DNA of 64,000 nt. It comes from Anastrepha obliqua. Its lineage: Eukaryota; Arthropoda; Insecta; Diptera; Tephritidae. Positions 53,252 to 64,000 of this stretch are shown in pieces. Under the pieces are notes generated by a model. That model was given only the letters and a program-made list of their open reading frames with translations, was not told where the DNA came from and searched no databases. Made by a program: the position numbers and the translations under genes. The stretch covers positions 7,690,501 to 7,754,500 of the forward strand of contig NW_026562179.1 in assembly GCF_027943255.1 (NCBI RefSeq). The letters run 5' to 3'. The stretch's first letter is position 1; each line of letters begins with the position of its first letter.

Positions 53252-56121
53252 TACGAGTTCAGCTCAGACCAACGACCTCTGTGGGTAGACCTCATGAAGT
53301 CCTCAATCCGCAGTTGAATCGATGCAGAATTGACACCTAGAAAGGGTTCAGGGCCTAGTGGCATACTTGCGGAGCCTTTATTTGCCAATTTATCAGCTAA
53401 AGCGTTCCCTGCAATACCACAAGGTCCATACAGCCAAATAAGACTAACTTTGTTGTGTTTTGCAACACTGTTTAGTTTTGTCTTACATTCACCGACTAAC
53501 TTCGAAGAGCACCGTGGGTTAGCAAGGGCTTTCAGTGCAGCTTGCCTGTCACTATAAATTCCAATACTGTTGCCCCGCCACTTTTTCTCAATTAGCCAGT
53601 ACGCTACATTAAAGATGGTATAGACTTCCGTAAGGAATACCGTGGCCATCTGTCCTGTGGCATAGGAGTACTTAGTGTCTTCGTTTAAGTACCATCCAGA
53701 TCCGCTTCCACTGCTGGTTTTGGATCCGTCGGTGTAGAAGGTCTGCTGGTGTCCCGTTAATAGATTCTCTTGACTTAACCATTGATCTCGATATGGGATC
53801 AAAACATCATAATACGTACCGAAGCTAACTATAGGCACCCGATTGTCCACCGGCATCGAGAACAGTGTGCACCGCTCCGACAACTGGTGGTATATCTGAC
53901 AATGGCCAGTGTTTACTTCATTTCCCCAGACTCCGTTTAACTTGAGCCTGTATGCCGTCTTCATTGCTTCCTTTCGAATTTGAAGATCTAGAGGTTGCAA
54001 GTTCAGAATGGCATTAAGGGAATCACCAGAGGTCGTACTCATGGCACCTGTGATACCCAAGCGCACGCTTCTCTGTAGCTTGTTTTGGGGTTTTACTCTG
54101 GAATTAACCATTGTGCCTTTCCACCATACTACAGAGGCGTATGTAATAATAGGTCTAATCAGAGTTATGTACAGCCAGTGTACTATCGCCGGTCTTAGAC
54201 CCCATGTCTTGCCAAAGGTTCTCTTACACTGCCAGAAGACTTTTAGTGTTCGGGAGACCTTCTGCTCGACGTGTTTCTTCCAGGTAAGTTTACTATCTAG
54301 GATTACTCCTAGATATTTAACCTCAGAAGACACTTGCAGTGTTACCCCTTTCAATGTGGGTAGTAACAGGCCTTCCATATTGCGTTTCCCAGTGAAAAGC
54401 CCTACGCTACTTTTTGTAGGATTCAAGACCATGCAATTCGCACCAATACTCAATCTTATTGAGAGCTACCTGAATTTTATGCATACAACTTCAAGTGATC
54501 GTCGAGATTAATACGCACACATCGCCTGCGTAGGCTTGGATGTGTCCAATTTCCTGCAGATCATTAAGAAGAGAGTCCACCACGAAGCACCAAAGTAGGG
54601 GAGAGAGTACACCGCCTTGTGGGCACCCCTTCGTAACTTCAACCCTGACTTCTTCATCGCTTTCTCTATCCATGGTAAGCAGTCGTTTTGATAGAATAGA
54701 GTGGATCCATCTGACAATGATTTCTTCTACTCCATAACTCCTGATAGAAGAGCACATGGAGGCAAAAGTAGCATTGTCGAAAGCTCCTTCAATGTCCACA
54801 AACACACCAAGAGTGTACTCTCTTGTTTCCAGCCCTTTTTCGATTATGCTAACGCACTTGTGCAAAGCCGATTCGCAAGATTTCCCACTTTGATAAGCAT
54901 GCTGTCTTACTTTGAAAGGGTTTCGACTTAGAACCCTCGTCCTAAAGCGCTTCTCCACCAGAATTCCAGACCCTGAAGCATTAACGTTGTCAGGCTTATA
55001 GGTCTGAAACTTTTGGTAAAGCGTAGCTGTTCTTGCCTGGCTTTGGACAAATACAACTTTCACCAAACGCCACAATTGTGGAACATGCGTGCGTGCGCAA
55101 GACATGCCGTAAAGATCCTTTTCAAAGCATTTATTAGTTGTTCTCCGCCTCGCTTGAGCAAGATTGGTTAAATGCCATCGGGTCCTGAGGGCTTAAAGTT
55201 TTCGAATGACGAGAAGGCGAACCTTATCGTTTCCTCGTTAACTATCCTGGATGTAATAAACCAATCACGTTTGCTGTTAATTATATTCACATGATCAGAT
55301 TGATTGATAGAGCTTTGACCAACAACATTCCTGGAGCCAGGGAAATGTGTTGAAAAGAGAACATCGTACACTTCTGATTTTGAGTCCGTATAAGTACCAT
55401 CTGGTTTGAGCAGTGAGTCTAGCCTAGCCGTCCGGCCTTTTTGGAGAGCTTAACATAACCTCGCTGAACTCTTCCGATCCTCCAGTTTACTGCAGAAGGT
55501 TCTATAAGAGTCTAATTTAGATGATGTATTGTAAGTTTCTTCTTATATTCCTTCCTCAGTTCACCGTAGGTAGTCCAGTCCGCTTCCACCTGAGTTTTAA
55601 GAGCTTTGTTGAGAAGTTTTCTGGAAGTCTTTCGGAGTTTATACAGTTCAGCACTCCACCAAGGGTCTGCCTTACCCTCTTTTCTCCTGCCCGGAACCAC
55701 CTTCTTATAACTCTCAATTAAAATTCGCGCCACTAAGTTTGTGGCTTCTTCAATCGCAGTTATTGTCCGGAGCTTGGGAACGTTATGGATTAATACTTTA
55801 ATGAGATCATCATGGCGTCGATATTGCCTCGGCCGCAAGCTTAAACTCTATGTAAGCTAGTCGGACAGAGAATCTTTATCGAGTGCTTTCCAACCACTGT
55901 TATGATCTGATATTGTCTAGTTTGGTAATGTCATATCAATCACTTCCTGTCTCTTTCTGGGTAAAATAGTCGGGCTGGTGTCAACGATCTGTATAATTAA
56001 GCGAGGTGACAGAATGTAGTCCATGCACTTATGCCCGCTGAATTTACATTTCGTGCTACCCCAGAGTATGTTTTATGTAAATGAAATATTTCGTGTCATA
56101 TGGACAGTCGTAACTTAATTT

Positions 56122-57134
56122 TTACACCTTGCCCATGTCTGAATCTAGAGCAGTAACGAGTACCCTTCCAAGATTCAGATATAGGCGTATTTCATACCTA
56201 GACCGTATGAGCTTTAACGACTTTGGGCTTACACCAAGAACCAGCTGGGAAGCGTTTCCATGTCTAGGATGCGTCCCCGCCTTGGTATATTGGTATGATC
56301 TCCAGTGTGTCGTATCCAGTCCTTCGTTCAAGGCATGGAGCCTAGAGATGATCGCATGCGGCTCCCTTGGAGGCCCAGAAGTCAGCCTGCTCACCCTCTC
56401 CAGTTTTTGAATTTTGTTCGTTTGCCGGATGTCAAACGTACATCCTTCGAAAACTGTCATCGCATCCATAGGTTTAGTCAGCAATTCGAGCGTTTGAGAG
56501 TTTGACCATTTGACCTTGACTGTCGACAAAGTTCAATTGTGTTTGAGACAATTTAACCTGTCCTTCGCCACAGATCTCCACCATCATACCGCTAGCCGCT
56601 GCTGCAGCATATTTACCTCCAACAGACGATAGTGGATAACTAGGCTGACTCGGTTTTGTGCTGGCTCCTTCATTCTTAGCTTCTGCAGCCCTTGTTTCCC
56701 TGGATTTGTTGGTATTACTTATAGGTGCTTGATTGCTGCAAGAGGTTCCTGCTGCAGTCACTGCTACCTGTTGTCCACGGCTGATTACTTGGTATTCAGG
56801 CTTGTTGTCCTTCCTCTTTGTCTTCTTCCTTTTTGCCAACCGATGCGCCTCATCTTTCATGTTGACCAGATCCGATAGGTCATCAGCAGTTCTGTTCTTC
56901 TTGACAGCTTCGGCCACTGGGGGGACGAAAGCAGAAGAGCTGCAGTTCCAAATTGAGTCGCAGTCGACATAGCTTCGTTTACTGTAGCCATAGCTCCCGC
57001 TTCTCTCGCTGTCTTTGCGTTCCTCTGCCTTTGTCGCTTTCTCTGCCTTTGGACAGATTTACTCCTGAATCTGGCACCTATTCCGTGTTCTTTGGTACAC
57101 TGCTACTTTCTGAGCGCCAACTCGGATTGGCCAT
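56122..57134 (-). pseudogene. LINE-B ORF1 remnant (DUF4780-like)
   Basis: ATG at 57134 gives MANPSWRSESSSVPKNTE, then TAG. The frame continues with a charged segment (GVNLSKGRESDKGRGTQRQR), AEAVKKNRTADDLSDLVNMK at 56917 and a basic stretch RLAKRKKTKRKDNKP. A hydrophobic/polar middle and a further break near 56500 follow. The C-terminal part (56529-56122) has EGCTFDIRQTNKIQKLERVS, THWRSYQYTKAG and LYLNLGRVLVTALDSD, fitting the conserved end of LOA-type ORF1. Confidence 0.65.
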
Positions 57135-57239
57135 AGTCCCAAAAGTCCCCAAACCTAGTGCCAGGACAGGAGCCATTTTGGTTTTCTCGGATGCGGTGAT
57201 ATGACAGGCAGGGGCTACCTACAACTTAAAATGTCTGAT

Positions 57240-58707
57240 TGGTATATCGCCCCATAAATACTCCTTTCTAGAATTTGAAGAGGAAAGACGTGAGACTGAT
57301 AGGTTTAAAGCCTTTAGGATTAGAGTGTGAGGATCTGCTTGCCTTAGATATGAAGGACACTTTCATTTCCCTCCATTTTTATCGAAAGTAGCCCCTATTC
57401 TAACAATGACAGTAATGAACGGAGAGAATACAACTCGATGATTTATGTATATTGACCAAAAGTGCTAATAGTCCATTCAATTTTTTCATCGGATGGTTAG
57501 GGTAAGATTTTCCTCTCAAGACTCGCCATTTCTTAACAAGGATAGAAACTGGGTCGGAAAACAGGGTTGAATACAAAACTTTTGACCTAGTTTTTGTTTC
57601 AAAGGATGACTCTGAGCCCAAATTCAGCACACTAAGTTTATATTCTAGAATGAAGTTCAATAAAGACTCACCTCTGCCATTAGTCTCGGTGCTTCCCCAC
57701 AATTTACTTTGGGCATTTCAATTGAAGGAGAAAACCAGGTGTTTCTTCAATTTAGGTGCTTCCATGAACCCTCCCTCGACGGGCTAGGCGTTCTCTTCGA
57801 GGCTACCCTAAAGCTGTTTTTACCCAGCTCCATGCTTGCCGCCTTCACATCTCCGTTGCTAAACTGTGGAAGCAAAAAGATGTTTATATTATCATTTGCT
57901 GTTATACGAGTACGAGTCTTGCCCATGCGCTGACACGCAAACCATTTAAAGACCTTCACTCCTAAACCGCAAACTTTGTTCAAATTAACCCACGGCTCTT
58001 GGATGAGGGCTATATCCTGTCCACCGGCAGACAAGCGGACAGAAAGAATGGTGGAGGTTTATTTGGATCAGTTTTATTAGAATCTGTACGTTTAGCCTCC
58101 ACCATGGTAACGTCGACGTCTTTCTCAGCGATCTCCTTATACTCGATGTCATCAGCGAAAGGATCATCTTCGTTAAACAATGGCCCCATACCGGTAAGCC
58201 TCGAGTATAAGCTGTTGTTAGCAACCGTTTTTCGTCACTAATATTTAAGTCAGCCTTATCTCTTTCACTAAGTTCTAGAGCTGGCTCGTCACTTCAATAA
58301 ATCTGAACGGGTGCGCCAACGAACCCAAATCCGACCTTCTAACCTTTTTTCGCCAGTGGGGCGAGTGTTTCGGCGTAGAGAAGTAACAACATCTGGCTTC
58401 TACTTCCAACTAGGTTCTCAAACCTGCCTTCTTTCCAATTATTTGTGGCAGATCACCGACGCATGATCTACAGATCTGCTGATGCCCCCGGCCAAACCTC
58501 ACCAACTTTACTTTAGACCAATCTGTAGAGCTTAGCGGACCTAGTGTCTTTCCAGGTGATGAGCTCCGCCCTGCCTTGGTACCACCCGTTATTGTGACAG
58601 AGTGGAAGAGGTCCGAAGTTTTCGTCCAGAACCTGGTCTGCCCTGTCAACTATGGCCAGCAATTCACTGCCATCTTTTCACTAGACGTCGGGTACTTATA
58701 GCCTGCT
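57240..58707 (-). mobile_element. LOA-like LINE fragment (LINE-C)
   Basis: ORF1 C-terminal sequence lies at about 58660-58420 (VDRADQVLDENFGPLPLCHN; GWYQGRAELITWKDT), followed by a broken stretch. Endonuclease follows at 58034-57747 (ALIQEPWVNLNKVCG) and 57702-57400 (MWGSTETNGRGESLLNFILE). An RT start lies near 57390-57250 (KGFKPISLTSFLFKF). RT core and everything downstream are missing. The upper side is cut at the 3' end of LINE-D at about 58708. Confidence 0.68.
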
Positions 58708-58827
58708 TTTGGTTTGGTTGGTTGGTTGGTTAGAGTGGTGATTCATCCAGAATCCAACTAGCGCTTCCGCACCATTTTGTTGCCACATCCTCGTTACCAA
58801 ATTGATTAACAGTTATTTACGGCATGA

Positions 58828-61800
58828 CTATATCCAGTCTGTGCGGTTTAAGAACCTTATTAGGTTGTTGACATCTAAGCCAGACAGTTGTTCGAGACTC
58901 TCGAACAGCGGTTTGCCCAGGGTTAACATTCTGCCCTTCCATAGGGCAGGGCATTCACAGAGGAAATGGAAGATTGTTTCCTTTTTCTGCGGTTGTTTAC
59001 AACTATGACAGTATGTGTTGTGAGGGATGCCCATTTTGGCGGCTTGTTCTCCGATGGGCCAGAAGCCAGTTATGACTGCCGTAAGTCTGCAGGTGTCCCG
59101 TCGTTTCATGTTTATTAATGTCAACGATTGCTTGAGGTTGTAGGTGGGCCATAACGTTCTGCTGATTTTGCATTTCGTCTGGTCTTTCCATCTACAATCT
59201 GCAATTCGAAGGTATTTTAGGGAAATTGCGTTCTTGACCGCACCTAGTGGAGTGAATACTGGTACTGCAAGAGCGCTATTCATGGCAGATCCCCCTCTTG
59301 CCAGTTCATCAGCTTTTTCGTTACCTTCTATGTTCCGGTGTCCCGGGACCCAAATCAAGGTTACTCTATGGTTTTCACTCAAGTTGGTGAGGCTATTCCT
59401 ACTTTGCTCCACCACTTTAGAGGTTGTTCTAGTCGCGTCCAGCGCCTGGATTGCGGCTTGGCTATCCGAAAGAATAGCGATATTGCCCTTAAAAGAAAAA
59501 TCTGCGATTAGTAACCTACAGGCTTCCCCAATTGCTAGTACTTCCGCTTGGAAGACGCTGCTGGTATTAGGGAGACGCACAGATTTTTCAATTCCAAGTT
59601 TATGAGAATATATACCAGCTCCGACACCACAATCCATTTTACTGCCATCTGTATAGACTGTGGTATCGAAGTTGTTTAGAGAGAATCCCTTCTTCCATTC
59701 TTTTTTAGATGGAAAGAGTGTGGCAAAATTCCTATTGAACGTTACCATCGGGACGATGTAGTCAGTCCTCTCCGAGGTTAACTGAGTTTGTCGCAGTAAT
59801 AGACTAGCGTGACCATAAGTTTTTCCTTTCCAGCGACCCGCTTCATTTAACCTAAATGCACTTATGGTTGCCGTCTTCTTTATGTGTAGGTCTATTGGAA
59901 TAACGTGTGTCAGTGCATTGAGAGCCTCTCTAGGACATGATCTGATTGCACCGACCGTTATTGCACAGGCTGATCTTTGTATTCTGCCGTGTAATTTGGT
60001 ATTGTACTCTCTCCCTAGAGCTTTCCACCAAACTACCGAACCATACGATAAAATGAGTCGTATAACCGCCTTATACAGCCATAATGTATGCTTAGGTTGA
60101 AGACCCCAACTTCTTCCAAGCATACGTTTGCAGGCATATAAAGCAATTTCTGCTTTCCTTACCCGTTCTTCGACGTTTAACTTCCAGCTAAGTTTGGGGT
60201 CCAAAATTACCCCTAAGTACTTTGCACTGGTTGATAAAGCCAGAGTTTGTCCGTTGATATTTGGTAGGGTAAAAGTTGGTACCTTGTATCTGGTGGTAAA
60301 AAGCATAAGTTCTGTTTTACGCGGGTTTAAACTTAGCCCACATCCTGTGGCCCAAGAGTTAAGCTCGCCTAAAGCCCTTTGGATGATCCCACTGATCGTA
60401 TTTGGACACAGTCCTGACACCATTAACACCACATCATCAGCGTACGCCACCACTTTTACCCCACCTCCGTCAAGTTTTGTTAAGATTTTGCTGATCACAC
60501 ATAGCCAAAGAAGTGGAGATAATACTCCCCCTTGTGGAGTGCCCCCGTGGACCTTCTTGGTTATGTTGATATTACCCATATTAGCTTTGATGATCCTCGT
60601 TTCTAGCATGGAGATGACCCAGCTACTAATGCAACTGTCCACCTCCAGGTCTATCAACGCCCGTTGGATGGCATCTGTGCTAACATTGTTAAAGGCGCCT
60701 TCGATATCCAAGAATGCCGCCATGGTATAATGTTTGCTCTCTAGAGAGCCCTCTATTGTTCCGATAACCTCGTGAAGCGCCGTCTCCGTAGATTTGCCTT
60801 TAAGGTATGCGTGTTGTGCAGTTGATATACCAGAGCTCTCCAAAGAGCTTCTGAGGTGCGTATCCAAAAGTCTTTCAAAAGTTTTTAACAGGAATATGGC
60901 CTCAGTTTAAACACGCTTTAAAAATTTCCTCTAGCCATGGTAGGATACAGTCCAAGGTTTCCTGTAACATCTTTGGAATGATCCCATCTGGCCCCGGAGA
61001 TTTAAAGGGTGAGAAAGATTTGATTGCCCATGCAACTTTTTCTTTCGTAATGATTTCATTTGCAAGATGCTGTGGATTATATTGGCTCCGCCTAATGTTT
61101 TCCCTCTCCCTTTCGTAAGGGCTGCATCCCGGAAAATGCGTGTTTAGCAGAAGCTCTAGCGATTCTTCTGCTGTAGCAGTCCAAGTTCCATCAGGTTTCT
61201 TGACCCAAGAAGCCATAGAGTGGTCTTTGGAAAGAACCCGGCTAAGCCTAGCAGAATCCCTAGTGGATTCGATTGACGAACAAAATTCCCTCCAGCGGCC
61301 CTGATTGCCTTCTTGTACTGTCTCCGACTTTCTCTATACAATTCCCAATTTCCCGTCGAGTAGCTGAGGTTAAACGTTGATCTAGATTTTTCCCTTAGTT
61401 TTAAGAGCTCACTGCTCCACCAAGGAGGGTGAGTTTTTTTGCTCAATTTTATGGGGCAGGACGTTTTGTAGGCCCTACTAAATGCCTTTTCCAGTGTTAT
61501 GACCCTACTCTCAAGGCTTTCCGTGAGAGTGATTTGAGGGATAGGAGTCCCTCCTATCCTCTTGTTTACTGCATTTTTGAACCTCTTCCAGTTGGTTCTT
61601 AAAGGATTTCGATACGGTAGGGGTGGATCTACCTTAAGATCCAAATCATAGAGGATCCAACTATGATCAGAAAAGGACCTTTTATTGGATACCCTCCAAT
61701 TATCTACCCTTACTAAGCTATTTTCAGACAGTAGAGTAACATCAATCACTTCCTCCCATCCTCTGAAGTACTCCGTACTAGGAAAGGTGAAAGTGGGAGT

Positions 61801-62310
61801 GTTACCCCTGTTACATACCGATAAGTTAGTATTAATATTAAAATTATATAAAGACTCACCTCGGTCGTTTGTCTCGGAACTTCCCCACAACGCATGCCTC
61901 GCGTTGGCATCGCATCCGAGCAGCAGGTTCTTGTTTCTGGCTTCACACACCAGCCGACGAGCCTCCTCGGGTGGTGCTGGCCGATCATGTGCCATGTAGA
62001 TGGAAGCCAGTATGATGCCGACACCGTCAGCGGCTTCTACCTCCACAGCCGTCACATCCTGTGAACAATATGATGGGATTAAAAATATGTTCAAATGTTT
62101 CTTAGCTACAATACAAGATCTGGGGTTACCTTCAGTCCGTTTGTAGAAAAGGTTGTGGTTGTTCCCAGTGAACCCCTTCACCTCGGTGCTCCGCACCCAG
62201 GGCTCCTGGATTAAAGCGATGTCGACATCCTCCTCCGACAGGAGAACGGTTAGGTTGTCCGTTGCAGTCCGCGAGTGCTGCAGGTTTATTTGGACAACCT
62301 TGAGACCCAT
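58828..62310 (-). pseudogene. LINE-D ORF2: endonuclease, RT, RNase H, C-terminus
   Basis: Start chosen at ATG 62310 (MGLKVVQINLQHSRTATDNL), 13 bp after the ORF1 stop; an upstream in-frame ATG at 62457 overlaps ORF1. Endonuclease: ALIQEPWVRS, LLLGCDANARHALWG, RSFSDHSWI. A frameshift near 61285 and a stop at about 60902-60904 follow. Right after GHIP about 100 bp of the RT start are deleted, rejoining at LLKTFERLLDTHLR. The rest is one open frame of 679 codons: AYLKGKSTETALHEV, DIEGAFNNVS, HGGTPQGGVLSPLLW, VVAYADDVVLM; RNase H VYTDGSKMDCGVGAG, FQAEVLAIGEA, LSDSQAAIQAL, LIWVPGHRNIEGNEKADELA; C-terminal CHSCKQPQKKET...FLCECPA. Confidence 0.88.
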
Positions 62311-62323
62311 GCTGCTGGTCGCT

Positions 62324-63700
62324 TTACAATTTGACGGCGTCGCTAAGCTGCACTCCCGGGTGCTGCTCATTAGCGCCATCGTTTTTGGTAGACGCGGCGT
62401 CGTCAAGTTGCATGCCTGTGAGCAACTCGTTGGCGCCGTCAACCTCGTCCTGTTCATCCTCCGGATTAGCAGATCGGAATATCTTCAGTTGCGTTTTCCT
62501 GACGCCGAACCGAAGTTTATTGTCCACTTACCCCAGTGGCTCGATACTCTCCTCCGATATTTGGAGAAGGAAGGACACACTGTTCTTTTGCGGAGCCTCC
62601 GCTTTGATGATGCTCCAGTCACCCATCGGAACAGTGCGGTTGTGTGCCTGCAAGTATGGAATAAGTTGCTTAGCTTCGAATTCCATGTTCGGGATCCAGA
62701 TGCGAGCCCTCGGCCGTCGAGGGATTTCGCTGGCCGGGATTAGTTTGAGCCTCAAACCTTCCCAGTCGTTCTGGATCTTGCCCACAACTGTTTGCAGGAA
62801 GTTAAGGGAGAGTTGATCATCGCACTTGATCACCCTGTATCCGCGGATCACCTCCATTGAATCAAATCCTGGCACATGACCCTCCGGGTTTGCCATGACG
62901 TGATCGACAACAATGCGGGACAGCCGTGCCTCGATTTCGGACCACTTATCCGATGCAGGTTTACCGCGGTTTGTTATTTCATCAACCAACGCTATTTGCA
63001 GGTGATCCCGTGCCACCTCATTAAATGAGCGTTTGGTTGGTTTTGGTATTGAAGCAGTGTGAACCGACACTTTGTGCTTCTTCGTTGGTTTGTCGCTTTC
63101 GTCCTGCGAACGATTGCGTTTTACGGCTTCTGCCTTCTGGGTGGCCTGGAACGCCAGGTACTCATCGACCACCTTTTGGCACCTTGCCTTATCGGCCGCG
63201 TCCTTGGGATGAGTTTTACCTTCAGCCTCATTTTTATTTATTCTTCCGAGAATAGTCAGAGACCTCTGGTAAAGCTTATACCTGGACGGGCCTTTTTTAA
63301 CGTTTTGGCGCTTTTGCCCCTTGGCATCAGCGGATGTGGATGGTTGATTAGATGTTGATGGCGTGCTGTGGCCCACAGCTTTGCCATCAACCGTCTCTTG
63401 GCTGGAGGCCCAGAGTTCGTCCTCTGAGGAAGTTCCCAACTTCCTCAGTTCGTTGGTGTCGGTCCGAGTTGTCCATTTGTCCGTCTGTTGTGTCAATGGG
63501 TGCGTCCGTTTATCAGTTCGTTTTGTGTCCGTCCGTTTGTCCGTCTTCTTTATAATCTTATCCGAAATTTTTGTTTTTTGTTGTTCGTTCATTCTGTTTC
63601 GTACGGTCACCTGCCCTTCCAGAAGGCTGCACATGTCGCCATGTGCGGTGACCAATGAGGATTTAGGGGAAATAAACAGTCCGCCATGGCAGCGCCCCAT
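62324..63700 (-). pseudogene. LINE-D ORF1 (DUF4780-like), one stop
   Basis: One frame from 63700 to 62324, broken only by TAA at 62528-62530. A likely true start is MNEQQKTKISDKIIKK near 63592; upstream codons overlap leader. An extended repeat of K/R-T-D units (KKTDKRTDTKRTDKRT) precedes a polar region. Then come RNRSQDESDKPTKKHKVSV, KPTKRSFNEVARDHLQIALV, YRVIKCDDQLSLNFL, IPRRPRARIWIPNMEFEAKQ, VPMGDWSIIKAEAPQKNSVS and FGVRKTQLKIFRSA. Same plan as LINE-1 ORF1. Presumed RNA-binding coat protein. Confidence 0.82.
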
Positions 63701-64000
63701 ACCATGGTAAGGCCACCGTTACAACCTGAGGCGGCCTGGTGTCAGGAGGGCTCCGTTAAAAGACAGCCTTGTTTTATCCCCCGGCTGCCAAACCCACCCA
63801 GTAGGCACGGGTCGCGTTACACCTTGGGTTGAGGGAGTTTTTTTAACGAAGTTTACGTCTTCGACCTGTGTGGTTCGCGGGAGACCTACTCTCCTACCTT
63901 CCATATCTGGGAGGCGTTCCCCTATCCACCACCTGGGGACGCGCCCTATAGGGATTACAGGTTCTCCCAAGGGCTTTTGGTTTATTGGCGACCACTTCCA
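63701..64000 (-). other. LINE-D 5' leader (partial)
   Basis: GC-rich sequence upstream of ORF1 on the minus strand, similar in style to the LINE-1 leader (both have a ggtaaggccac stretch just upstream of ORF1 on the plus strand: 26709-26722 and 63704-63716). The 83-codon open frame at 63970-63719 is probably not translated. Confidence 0.55.

Larger units (their letters stand above)
51790..55838 (-). pseudogene. LINE-B ORF2 remnant: RT, RNase H, C-terminus
   Basis: Linker WWSAELYKLRKTSRKLL (55760-55610). RT pieces include AYQSGKSCESALHKCVSIIE, VDIEGAFDNATF, KGCPQGGVLSPLLW and AYAGDVCV, where the catalytic YADD reads YAGD. VSSEVKYLGVILDSKLTWKK begins the next frame (54453 onward). RNase H: TFYTDGSKTSS, VFLTEVYTI, YSDRQAALKAL, LIWLYGPCGIAGNALADKLA. 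After the mariner, the C-terminal Cys-containing region GGPICLSCR (51790) follows. Frameshifts near 54470 and 55110 and the altered catalytic residue make it dead. Confidence 0.82.
51771..57200 (-). mobile_element. LOA-like LINE (LINE-B), internally deleted, split by a mariner
   Basis: Order on the minus strand: ORF1 (57134-56122), a short endonuclease end (about 56060-55850), RT (55838-54491 onward), RNase H and C-terminus (54453-53254, continuing at 51967-51790 beyond the mariner). Most of the endonuclease is deleted between ORF1 and 56060. The 3' limit near 51771 is approximate and abuts LINE-A. Confidence 0.75.
58708..64000 (-). mobile_element. LOA-clade LINE (LINE-D), continues past the window
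   Basis: The 3' end is at about 58708-58731 with a (CCAA)n microsatellite tail on the minus strand. ORF2, a 13-bp gap, ORF1 and a leader follow toward and beyond 64000. It is closely related in layout to LINE-1 (21776-27027). The 5' end and target duplication are outside the window. Confidence 0.87.

Overview
This is a eukaryotic repeat-rich region with no host gene I can support. Several features point to a higher dipteran, most likely a tephritid-like fruit fly: AT-rich DNA full of CATA/TGTA microsatellites, a gypsy-type errantivirus-like element with a tRNA-Lys primer site, mellifera-type and DD41D mariners, LOA- and R1-clade LINEs with DUF4780-like ORF1 proteins, and a tRNA-headed SINE. 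The species call is inference.

Layout. 1-7.0 kb: AT-rich DNA with a deletion-derivative Helitron (1438-3481, minus strand), a foldback repeat and small tandem or direct repeats. 7.4-10.1 kb: a broken R1-clade LINE (minus). 11.35-13.53 kb: a broken RTE/RTEX-like LINE (minus). 13,998-41,269: one nested stack. A short Helitron was split by a gypsy-type LTR element (14316-41259) at a TATA site. The 5' LTR of that element was split by a 16.3-kb TIR element present as two tandem copies (14700-30989). The first copy holds a Sola-like transposon (15370-18752, itself holding a TTAA MITE), a DD41D mariner with an open transposase frame (19099-20415) and a nearly full-length LOA LINE (21776-27027). The gypsy body also holds a solo LTR (34173-34567), a foldback element (36843-37705) and, in its 3' LTR, another Helitron (39253-41243). 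Most of these boundaries are fixed by target-site duplications or by an unoccupied paralogous copy inside the window.

41.6-43.7 kb: LOA LINE debris. 44.1 kb: a tRNA-derived SINE. 45,008-48,985: a head-to-tail pair of Helitrons, the second holding a 1.28-kb mariner. 49.7-64 kb: four stacked LOA-like LINEs (A-D), all on the minus strand, with one more mariner splitting LINE-B. LINE-D continues past the window end.

Working together: no cellular pathway is encoded. Most element proteins are broken by stops, frameshifts or deletions. The exception is the DD41D transposase, whose frame is open with a catalytic triad in place. All eight LINE loci lie on the minus strand and the gypsy element on the plus strand. 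Such a TE-dense, gene-free, orientation-biased block resembles a heterochromatic piRNA-cluster type locus, which is untested here.
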